In this document: piece after piece, positions 53,337 to 61,718 of the stretch
Layout of the letters: each line of letters opens with the position of its first letter
Position numbering within the stretch: position 1 is the first letter of the stretch
Notes under the pieces: generated by a model
The model's input: the letters and a program-made list of their open reading frames with translations, nothing else
Told to the model about the DNA's origin: nothing
Database searches by the model: none
Origin: Schizosaccharomyces osmophilus
Taxonomy: Eukaryota > Ascomycota > Schizosaccharomycetes > Schizosaccharomycetales > Schizosaccharomycetaceae
Assembly: GCF_027921745.1 (NCBI RefSeq)
Contig: NC_079238.1
Location: forward strand, 4,402,001-4,466,000
Direction of reading: 5' to 3'
Length of the DNA stretch: 64,000 nt
Position numbers and translations under genes: made by a program

Positions 53337-53888
53337 ATGGAATTTGCAAATCCTTTACGAAGAACCCTTAGCATGAACATTGGTATTTTCTCATTTCAAA
53401 AACGGTTTCTGCATACTTTGCGGAGACCATTTGTTTTTCCCAAGCCATTGAAAGGACCCAAGATTAAGGATGTGGTTTCAGAATACGAAAAACGATACCA
53501 AAACAACATGGATGTGGATGGAAAGCGCTTCCAAATGTTTCATCGGTCGCAAAAGGATCGTGTTAGACCTGGAGCTGTCTTGTTAGTGGAAAGCTACTCC
53601 AAATATCCAATAAAAGAAAGTATAAATCGATTTGCTGGCTACCTCTTGCGAGTACGCCATCGTGGACCGAAAAGCTCGTTTTTGTTAAGAAACAATGTAA
53701 TGGGTGTGGGTGTGGAAGTCTTATTTCCTGTATATTCTCCTCAGATCAAAAGCATCACTGTACTGAAAGAGAATGGTATAGCAAAGCGTCCAAGAAGGGC
53801 CTACTTAAGTTACTTACGCCAACCTCGTTTCCGACTAGCACCTGTCGAACCCCTTGTACGTAAATTCATGGAAGGAAAGAAGAAGTAA
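53337..53888 (+). CDS. img1: Mitochondrial ribosomal protein L19 (bL19m)
   Basis: A single exon; ATG at 53337 gives 183 residues (a second ATG at 53373 would give 171). The start MEFANPLRRTLSMNIGIFSF, then KRFLHTLRR, is a basic mitochondrial presequence. The L19 core follows: RVRPGAVLLVES, FAGYLLRVRHRGPKSSFLLR, and VGVEVLFPVYSPQIKSITVL, with a basic tail. Known role: large-subunit protein near the small-subunit interface of the mitoribosome; yeast homologue Img1. The frame is open upstream without another ATG. Confidence 0.9.
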   Translation: MEFANPLRRTLSMNIGIFSFQKRFLHTLRRPFVFPKPLKGPKIKDVVSEYEKRYQNNMDVDGKRFQMFHRSQKDRVRPGAVLLVESYSKYPIKESINRFAGYLLRVRHRGPKSSFLLRNNVMGVGVEVLFPVYSPQIKSITVLKENGIAKRPRRAYLSYLRQPRFRLAPVEPLVRKFMEGKKK

Positions 53889-54467
53889 TAGTCCTTCTCA
53901 TTTTCGATAAAAGATTGTTTATCTTTATAATTATCCCTTTTCCTAGTTCCCTTCTTTTTACCTATTTTTCTCCTTTCATAATCTGAATCATACCTTGACT
54001 TGACTCATTGGTAAAAGTGCTTTCTCTATTTTGAATCTTCAAAGCCTGGCATGATTTATTGAGTCTTTACCATAAAATAAGAGATGTACAGTGTTTTGCG
54101 TATAAAAATGAAAACTATTACATTTTCCTTCATCGTGCTGGTATTACAAAGCTTTTGGAAATTAAAAAGCTTAGTATGATTCCCCTTGGTTCTTAGCAAA
54201 GCAATTACCTTTGTTAATGCTGTAGTTTCTTTGCTTTCGTACTTTTAGTAGACTTTAATGCAAGGTAGAAAAGCGATTCATTATGTTCAGTCGACAGAGC
54301 TTTCTGTTGCTGACGATGTGTTTTATTTTCATTTTATTATCACTATATACTTTCTTATGGTCCGTCTTACAGATTTTATACTTGACAAATTGAAAAACAA
54401 TGAAGCGACCCAAGCTTTCCTCGAGGTAACGGCTTTCTACTGCATACTAAACAAAAGAACAAAAACA
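53889..54467. other. Intergenic: L19 3' flank and apc11 promoter
   Basis: 579 bp, AT-rich; nothing recognised. An 80-codon frame at 54258-54500 runs through the apc11 start and is not credible. Confidence 0.4.
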
Positions 54468-54992
54468 ATGAAAGTGAAAATCAAAAGTAAGAGTAAATAA
54501 CAGACAATGGGCCTAACAAGTCGTAGGATATCATGCAATTGCTAATTGGACTTGGAAGACCCCTAAAGACGATGTTTGCGGCATTTGTCGAGTCCCTTTC
54601 GATGGATGCTGCCCTCAGTGTCTAACGCCTGGTGATGACTGTCCCATAGGTACGTACGAGAAGCTTTATCTGTTGACGCGATTTTGGGATGATTTTAAAG
54701 GTTACTTCTCATCAGTCTGGCTGTCAAGGCTTGCTTGCTGTGTCTGAATGAAGGATGCTTCAGGTTGTGTTTTATTGTTTGAAACCATTTTTAATCATGA
54801 AGAATACGAATGGAAAAAGCTTTAAAGTTTTACCAGTTTTGACGCTAACTTGTGAGTTTAGTATGGGGGAAATGTACGCACATCTTTCATGCTCATTGCA
54901 TCGAAAATTGGCTTTCAACAGCAGGATCTCAAGGACAATGCCCAATGGATAGACAGACGTTTATTGTTGCTGAATCTAGTATCACACCGTAA
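54468..54992 (+). CDS. apc11: Apc11, RING subunit of the anaphase-promoting complex (three exons)
   Basis: Exons 54468-54486 (19 nt), 54527-54649 and 54862-54992 give 90 residues. MKVKIKRYHAIANWTWK, then the RING-H2 domain: CGICRVPFDGCCPQC, PGDDCPIVWGKCTHIFHAHC, and CPMDRQTFIVAE. All zinc ligands of the family are present, and the WG-C-H-F-H-H-C core is completed only by splicing. Known role: catalytic RING of the APC/C, which recruits E2 enzymes to ubiquitinate securin and cyclin B. Intron 1 is 40 nt with a CTAAC branch; intron 2 is 212 nt, the longest confident intron here. Confidence 0.96.
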
Positions 54993-55331
54993 TACCTATA
55001 CCTATGTCAGTGATTAGTGCTGACCGTCGTTCTTTTCCGAAATGATCTCGTAGACAACAACATGGCTGGCTATTATATTTATGAACCTCTAATTCGCATT
55101 TTTACGAAACTTTTCTTTACTTAAAAGATCCATGATGAATGCTATGGAACCTAGTTTACGACGACCATACATGATAATAATAATTGATTTACGAGTTTTT
55201 TTTAGAAATTAGACAAAACATTTTATTCATTCAATCATATATATCGGAGACATGCAAAAGGTAATTATCATTCACGTTTCATAACGAAATGAAAAGCTTT
55301 TTTTCTCATTTACAAAAAAAAATGCATTTCC
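54993..55331. other. Convergent 3' region of apc11 and gid7
   Basis: 339 bp, AT-rich, no gene. Confidence 0.4.
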
Positions 55332-56959
55332 TTATTGAGGTTCTTGGTTTGACCATACACGAATAGTGCTGTCGTCACTAGCTGAAGCAAATTGATAGGG
55401 ATCCACTGGATTGTAAGCGATGTAGTTGACGCATTTTGAGTGTCCTGGTAAAGTGCTAAGCAGTTTCCCAGAGTCTCGATGCCATATTCGAATAAACTCG
55501 TCTTGGCTGCCGCTTAATACAAACGTGTCATCTTGACCGCCGAAACATGAACCGATCAGCCAGTTCCCAAGCTTATGACCCATGTATTGCCGAATAATGC
55601 GACACTCTTGTATATCCCAAAGCAATATTGTATGTGGCTCGATGTTCGTCAGGGCATAACGAGAGTCTTTTGAAAGCGATATGGAAGTCACCTTGGATTC
55701 AAGATGAATTTTTTTAAGGCATTCTCTTGTAGGTATGGAATAAACAGCAATATGCTTATCTTCACTTTCCATTTGCTTCTGGTACCCAACAGCATACAAT
55801 TTTGATCCGTCATTACTAATTGCCATATCGTAAATATTGACATCCTTCCATTTATGCAAAATCTCTCCAGTTAACGACCAATGAATAATCGTCATATCAG
55901 GAGACCCAGTAATGAAAGACAATCCATCGGGTAGCCAACAGCAACAGCTCACAAAGTAAGTATGCTCTTTTAAATGCCGGATCTTCTCGCCGGTAAACGC
56001 ATCCCAAAGTATAACCGAGTAGTCATTAGAGCAAGTAAGTAAATAACGATCATCCGGAGACCATTTCACATAAGCCACCTCTTTACTGTGTCCAATTAGT
56101 CGGTGTAGCATCTTCATATTAACCAAATCAAAAATTATGGTAGACTTATCTTGCGAAGCGGACGCTAAGTACTTGCCGCTACTTGAGTAGGAAATTTGCC
56201 AAACTTCACTTGTGTGGTCGTCGAAACAATGTATCTCCTTTGTTGGGATTTCGCTAGGCTCGGCTTGATAATCAGAGAGAAAGGTGAAGTTTTTCAGAAC
56301 ATTATGATAGCATTGGGAAGAAATCTGATGGTTTTTTGCCTGTTCCAAAAGATTCAAGAGTCGGTTTTTCGGCATCATAATGTCAGCGCTTATGTAGAAG
56401 GAGAGTTCATTTAATAAAGCAGTACGGTTGTCTTTTATGCCGTGTGCGGATTCTGTGAATTTTTTTCTTGAAAACATTATTTGCGAGATCAACTCCTCTT
56501 TGCTTTGATTAAAGTATGTATTATCGGTTGTTTGCAAAACAAAGATTGCCTCACAAAGTGATCCCATTTCAGCTAACTCTAAACATTTTTGTTTTTGCAG
56601 AAGAAAAAGCGCTTCCTTTTTGTTTTGTCAGCACAGTGTGTTTACAAAATAAATGATATAACTTACATTTCTTTTGCTTTCGTCCCTCAGCTTCATAGAA
56701 GCAAAGCAACTCTCAGCGATTTGCCAGTCACCGGAAAGGACGCCTTTTTGAAACGACTTGACGTTCTCTGTTTCGTAGCAAAGTCCACTTTCATTTTCCA
56801 AGCATTTTAGAGTACTTCTATAAACAGGTTAGCTAGCAATTCACAATTGAAGAATGCCCTTGCAGGTGGACTGAATGTACTATACCCATAACCGTAATCG
56901 TTCAAGAATTGAAGGATTAGACGAACAATTTCTTGTTCCCATACTTTAGTCAGCTCCAT
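55332..56959 (-). CDS. gid7: Gid7, LisH-CTLH-WD40 subunit of the GID/CTLH ubiquitin ligase (three exons)
   Basis: Exons 56959-56886, 56817-56667 and 56615-55332 give 502 residues. LisH: EIVRLILQFLNDYGYGSTL (split by intron 1). CTLH: NEALFLLQKQKCLELAEMGS follows intron 2. Then a WD40 propeller of seven blades, such as VWQISYSSSGKYLASASQDK, VAYVKWSPDDRYLLTCSND and YNPVDPYQFASASDDS at the end. Known role: scaffold/assembly subunit of the GID E3 that targets gluconeogenic enzymes. The frame is open and basic upstream of the ATG (KRKRSFVQESESRSTRRK), so a further 5' exon with a nuclear-type basic motif is possible. Confidence 0.93.
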
Positions 56960-57545
56960 CTTACGACGTGTTGAGCGACTTTCTGACTCTTGAACAAAGG
57001 AGCGTTTCCTCTTTGGCTGCGTCTGAAAGCTCAGATCGTTTCCCGTTGACGGCTGCACTTTAACAAACGAACTGAGACGACCTGAATTGAAGTTTACGTT
57101 TCTTAAATATACTGGAAAATCCGTTTCCTACAAACTCGAATTTTCTTTCAATCCTTATTCCTAATACAAAGGAATCGTTAAATGAGGTAAAGGTCAAGGA
57201 CGGTAAGGTGCAGCACATAGCGTTTGCAAATAACGAAGTAACACAAACAGTATTTAAACGTCGGTTATGAAGTGAAATGAAATGTATAAATATAAACTGA
57301 AATTGCTTTTGCATTCTTTCCATGTTCTAATATTAAAGTACTAGAGACTATCGAGGAATTGCATCGAAACATGGAAGGAGATTATGCAAAGTACATACTA
57401 AAGGGTCTTAATCCGCATATAGAAACCGTTGGAATAATGCTCTAAGTTTCCTATTTGGTTTTTAGAGCTATAACTGTACTGAAGGTCGAGTTGTCAAAGG
57501 AATCATACAGAATCCGATGATAGATATGACACTCATATACGATTG

Positions 57546-57550
57546 TATAT
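57546..57550 (+). promoter_or_regulatory. TATA element of the 5S rRNA gene
   Basis: TATAT about 27 bp before the 5S start. Fission yeast 5S and tRNA genes are known to need such an upstream TATA box. Confidence 0.6.
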
Positions 57551-57574
57551 CACAAATGTACAATCCTACGAAAT

Positions 57575-57693
57575 GTCTACGGCCACACCTAGGCGAAAAC
57601 ACCAGTTCCCGTCCGATCACTGCAGTTAAGCGTCTGAGGGTCTCGTTAGTACTATGGTTGGAGACAACATGGGAATCCGGGATGCTGTAGGCT
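57575..57693 (+). rRNA. 5S ribosomal RNA
   Basis: 119 nt with the fission yeast 5S sequence: start GTCTACGGCCACACC, middle CACCAGTTCCCGTCCGATCA, internal control region GTTGGAGACAACATGGGAAT, end GATGCTGTAGGCT. It matches the S. pombe 5S I remember except at a few positions. The terminal helix closes (GCCTAC- type pairing of both ends). A T6 run at 57709-57714 is the Pol III terminator. Fission yeast 5S genes are dispersed and not in the rDNA repeat, so a single copy here is normal. Confidence 0.97.
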
Positions 57694-58988
57694 CACCTAC
57701 TTCTCTTGTTTTTTCATTCCTTTTTGTTTTTGACTGTTTAGGTTTTCATAGTTCCTTTGTTTTCAAACGTTGATTCACGTCTGACGACGCTTTCCCGATT
57801 CCCATCTAGTGAGATGTTCCTCATGAAGTAACAGGTGATAACAGGAAGCAAAAGGACGACCAAAAGTGAGTCGATTGAAATTACAATTCTCTTGAAAAAG
57901 GAATTTATCGATTATATTTATTACAATTGTAAACACAGAAACTGGTTGCTTTGGATGTTAAAAATAATAATCGCAGGCGCGTTCTTATTGACTTCTGACG
58001 ACAACAACTCTAAGGGGAAATGGGTTGTTTTCTTGTACTCGCAAATCACGACGGAAACGAATATTAAATGAATCACACTCAGACATAAATTAATCTATTT
58101 CTAACCATCAAGAATTAAAGTCAAATCTAGTCCAATTAGGAAAAATCAAGGGCATAATTATTGACTCCAGCAAGAAATTTCGCACCGCTTACGCTGTTTC
58201 AAGTCACGATGAAGTAACGCTGCTCTAAAATTCGCGTTTGTTTACAGATTTATAAACAAAGCAGATTCATTTCCAAGACTTCACTCGTTCTTCATTGAGT
58301 TGCTTAGTTTCTAAAGTTTTAAAGTATCCGTACAGAACCACTCAAAAAGATGTGTCGACCTCAAATCAAGTGATGGGTTTAATAACGCAAACTTAAAGCA
58401 AGAAATAACTTTTTTTTCCTTTGACGTCTAACAATGATCACTCTCTTTTTCCTAAACTCTCTTCATTATAGCATTACTCATCAGATTCAATAGCTCTTTC
58501 GCAGATCGTAAATCTTGTGTAATTCCATTTAAGCACCTTCTAGATGATATGTTTGGGAATATTATTCAATTCTTTATATTTGCAAGAATGAACCAAGATA
58601 GAATGTTCCTATCCAAAATGGTATTTATAAATGTCGTAACAATGGCCTATTGCAGCATCCCAAACATTAGTTGCTTTGCGCATGCTACGTTATGTAATGT
58701 TTGCTTTGAGCCATTAGATGAATTTCCTGAAAAATTAAATATATAAGGTGATGAAATAAAATAATTTCATTTACAAGCTTCTCTTTATGCGAAATGGATT
58801 TGTTTACATTATTCGATTTCGATACTGCGCTGTACACTTTTCGCCCCAAAATTCGTACATGTCATGTCATACGGGCGTAAAGGCTAAATAAGTCAAAATG
58901 AATAAGGCGAGCCTTTGAAGTAATAAATCATTTACAAAAGATACGTATATAAGAGACTTGTTTTGTTATACCTGCAAAATATACGAAA
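57694..58988. other. Gene-poor stretch between 5S rRNA and the orphan gene
   Basis: About 1.3 kb. Two forkhead-type cores, TTTGTTTAC at 58237-58245 and 58799-58807. Short frames at 57835-58071 (GTG-initiated) and 58549-58746 (ATG, 65 codons, hydrophobic N-terminus) are unsupported. Nothing else recognised. Confidence 0.4.
58946..58953 (+). promoter_or_regulatory. TATA box of the orphan gene at 58989
   Basis: TATATAAG, a canonical TATA box ending 35 bp before the ATG, which predicts a leader of only about 5-15 nt. Strong TATA boxes in fission yeast often mark regulated genes. Confidence 0.6.
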
Positions 58989-59388
58989 ATGAATTACTAT
59001 CCATACGGAATTCTTGATGCGAGGGAGTTGGTTGAAGCCGGGGTAAGCATTGTTAAAAAGAATATTAAACAAGGGTAAAAACAATGGCTAACTAGAACGA
59101 TTAACGTAGAAATATGACAGTTTTTTTGAAAAACTGAAGGCGAATAAAGCGGCTTTAGGAGTGGATCCCACAGGTGCTGAAAATGCATATTCTGATCCTG
59201 CCTCTTCCCGTTCAAATGGTAGATTTATTTCTACCCAAGGTGGAGTTGAAATCAACAATCCAATGCATCAACAGAGACATTGGTGGAATTTAGATAGAAA
59301 CGGTAGGGAAATGCGTCAACAGAGACATTGGTGGAAGTTAGATAAAAATGGGAGGGAAAGAGAAATAATAAAGAAGGAAAGATTATAG
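58989..59388 (+). CDS. Small spliced orphan gene with tandem HWW repeats (two exons)
   Basis: Exon 1 58989-59042 (18 codons, MNYYPYGILDARELVEAG) joins exon 2 59110-59388 across a 67-nt intron (donor GTAAGC, branch CTAAC, acceptor TAG), giving 110 residues. The N-terminal half continues KYDSFFEKLKANKAALGVD and reads like a folded helical segment. The C-terminal half contains two tandem copies of a 16-residue unit, QQRHWWNLDRNGREMR and QQRHWWKLDKNGRERE, ending in a basic tail. No signal peptide or membrane segment. I do not recognise the family. The TATA box, splice signals and in-frame repeat argue for a real gene. The WW/R/K composition suggests nucleic-acid or membrane binding, but that is only a guess. 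Confidence 0.6.
59268..59363 (+). repeat. Tandem 48-bp coding repeat (two copies)
   Basis: Copies 59268-59315 and 59316-59363, identical at 40 of 48 positions by my count, in frame (16 codons). Substitutions largely preserve the aromatic/charged pattern (N/K, R/K). Confidence 0.9.
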
Positions 59389-60489
59389 CTTGGAATCATT
59401 TGAAAGTTTACGACCGAGGTCTGTATTTGTTTTCATATGAAGTACAACATTCCTTCTGCTCCGAATATAAAGGACACTGCTCTAAACGCGTTTCCCACTT
59501 TAGTGCTTTTGATATTGAAATTATGAATTGTGGATTTCAATGGTGAAATCCAAGAATGGACTATAATATGTGCTCCATTAGGATTTTCATAATTTTTTAT
59601 GTTTTAAGATCCTTGTACGATTGTGATAGCCGGCATCACATTCGCTCAATTGCTGAGATTTAACGATATTATGAACTGTCATGATTATTTATTATTGACA
59701 AATATAAGCCATCGGGCGCAAACTCAATATTTCGCAAAGTTTTTAAACAAATTGGAATAAACAAATGAAATTGCTAAAGATAGTTTGAGAATGTAAGCCA
59801 GAAAAAATAAACCTCCCTTGTTGTAGTAGCAAAGAAACGTATTACGTAGAATATGGATAGAGGCATCAATCATAATGATATACCGAAAATCTAAGCTAAG
59901 CTTTTTGTACAAGTAGACCTAACCGGTTTTCTCTTAATCAATAAGTAGAAATCCTAGAATAACAAAAGTAAAATATGTAAGTGCAACACTCGAGGTTGCA
60001 CCCAGAACAACCTGTAACATTTAGGAATGCTTTTTTCCGAACATACAAAAGTTCAATTAAATAACTTACGAAAAATAATTGAGTACGAGTCTCATACCAC
60101 TATCAGATTTCCAATTCAATGGAGTCTTGAATCTGGCATTTATGAATATATTTCGGTTTGATTTAGATTACACCTTTTTTTTTGGGGATTGTTTCTTCTT
60201 AAAAGACGCGCAAACTACAAAATTGCAAACAAACTGTTACTTCGTAGGTAACAGCAACAAGGCAAGTACCTGTATTAAATCTCAACTTAATTATCTAGTA
60301 ATGAAGGATCCAAACGGTTCGGTACGTTTGCATTCACTGATGAAAGAATTGTGTTTATTTTAAATATCGTGCGGCTCCTTTACGAAGGCCTATATAAGAT
60401 CTTCACCACTGACGTTGATGATTTTCGGAGTGTTATAACAAAGCTGGTTGGTAATTTTTTTATATTTTATACCAAACAAACCTCCTTTC

Positions 60490-60533
60490 TACTATGGTTG
60501 AGGATAGCAGGGGAATCCTGGGCGTTGCAAGCT
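60490..60533 (+). pseudogene. 3' fragment of a 5S rRNA gene (relic)
   Basis: TACTATGGTTG followed about 10 nt later by GGGAATCC and then G-rich DNA ending GCAAGCT. These match in order and spacing the last ~44 nt of the 5S gene at 57575-57693 (TACTATGGTTG, GGGAATCC, GTAGGCT) at roughly three-quarters identity. The first ~75 nt of 5S are not recognisable upstream. The internal control region is damaged, so it should not be transcribed as 5S. Confidence 0.6.
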
Positions 60534-60713
60534 TCTCGTTCGATTATAAATCCTGTTCTTGAAATCATTGTACGTGAACAATCTCAAGTAAATAGAATAA
60601 CAAGTCTACCTCTCTGTACGAAATCCTTCAACGAATGCGAATAGTGGGCATTCATACTTTCCGTTTTTCCTCTGCTTAATACAAATTCTTTGGCGAGCAT
60701 ACTTATATTTTGA

Positions 60714-60719
60714 TATAAA
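60714..60719 (+). promoter_or_regulatory. TATA element of tRNA-Gly
   Basis: TATAAA ends 21 bp before the tRNA start, within the usual fission-yeast Pol III TATA position. Confidence 0.55.
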
Positions 60720-60740
60720 GCCTCTTCATTCTTAATCACT

Positions 60741-60811
60741 GCTTTGGTGGTTTAGTGGTATAATGCTTCGTTGCCATCGAAGCGACCCGGGTTCGATTCC
60801 CGGCCGAAGCA
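60741..60811 (+). tRNA. tRNA-Gly (anticodon GCC)
   Basis: 71 nt; closes as a cloverleaf: acceptor GCTTTGG/CCGAAGC with discriminator A, D arm with AGTGGTA, anticodon stem around loop TTGCCAT (anticodon GCC), and T arm CCCGGGTTCGATTCCCGG. A and B boxes are intact (TGGTTTAGTGG and GGTTCGATTCC). Terminator T5 at 60814-60818. No intron. Confidence 0.97.
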
Positions 60812-61232
60812 TCTTTTTAATATTAAATATTACTACTTATTTTTCCTGTTTTTTTGAGATTCACAGTTGTAATTCGCATTTGAAGTTTCAATGAATGCAT
60901 CAACTTGTTAACGTCCGCTAAATCATACACAGATAGGTATCGGTATGGAGACAATGATCAGATCGTTGATCTGCAAAGGAAGTGCTTATCGAGACAAGCA
61001 CTTGTGGACTACACATCCATCGACATCCATCGAAAGGAAAGGAAGAGTAAAACCGCTAATCCCTCATCACCAATGCAATGTATGATGGCAACGAGAGGTA
61101 TGTGTAAACTCTTAAGTAAGCATGACGATTTAAGCACTTGCCAACCAAAATATTACAATTTCTATCCATTACATTTTTTTTAACATAAAAACAGCTTTGC
61201 TTTTTTCTTCATAGATGGATGATAAAAAATAT
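60812..61232. other. Spacer between the two convergent tRNA-Gly genes
   Basis: 421 bp. Contains a hairpin, AAGTGCTT (60980-60987) and AAGCACTT (60996-61003), and a tandem CATCCATCGA repeat at about 61014-61033. The frame at 60905-61183 starts with TTG and has no family resemblance. Confidence 0.4.
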
Positions 61233-61303
61233 TGCTTCGGCCGGGAATCGAACCCGGGTCGCTTCGATGGCAACGAAGCATTATACCACTGAACCACCAA
61301 AGC
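61233..61303 (-). tRNA. tRNA-Gly (anticodon GCC), inverted copy
   Basis: 71 nt on the minus strand, identical to the gene at 60741-60811 except one base in the D arm (AGTTCAGTGG in place of GTTTAGTGG). Anticodon GCC. Terminator T6 (A6 at 61224-61229 on the plus strand). A weak TATA-like TATGTA lies about 30 bp upstream (61335-61340). Confidence 0.97.
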
Positions 61304-61718
61304 AGTTCACATTAACCCTAATGTAAATGGGACCTACATAAGCATGTTTGCAAATCTGGCTAAATTTTAGCATTTACCATATTTTAAAAAAATTCATTTC
61401 AATTCATACATGCTTAAACTTGTTTGCTTAATGATTTTTCTACTTGTAAAAGCAATCTATTAACCTGATATACGACTTAACTTACAGTAAAAGAACGACT
61501 ATTTTGTATCCTTCGTTCTCGACTCAATAGCCATAGTTATTGCTTATAAAGACTATTAAATCAAATTCAATCATCTTCTCTTTCATTTGCTTTATTCTTG
61601 ATAACGGACATATTACTAGCGCTCGTTGTTCTTGATTAAGAAATAGCAAGCTCACCAGGGCAGCAACGTTTGAGATTCAACCTTCACCTACATTCATATT
61701 TCATAGAATTATTACTCA
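61304..61718. other. vma1 promoter region
   Basis: 415 bp between the minus-strand tRNA and vma1. AT-rich; no clear motif. Confidence 0.4.

Larger units (their letters stand above)
59389..60740. other. Gene-poor stretch between the orphan gene and the first tRNA-Gly
   Basis: About 1.35 kb. Contains overlapping hairpins at 59514-59552 and a decayed 5S fragment at 60490-60533. The frames at 60079-60363 (TTG-initiated) and 60351-60644 are not credible; the second runs through the 5S relic. Confidence 0.4.

Noticed and set aside
57835-58746. Frames at 57835-58071 and 58549-58746
   Set aside because: The first lacks an ATG. The second has an ATG but no domain, splice logic or promoter signal.
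60079-60644. Two overlapping frames before the first tRNA-Gly
   Set aside because: The first starts at TTG, and the second crosses a 5S rRNA relic, so coding is unlikely.
60905-61183. 92-codon frame between the two tRNA genes
   Set aside because: TTG start, contains a hairpin and a 10-bp tandem repeat, no family resemblance.
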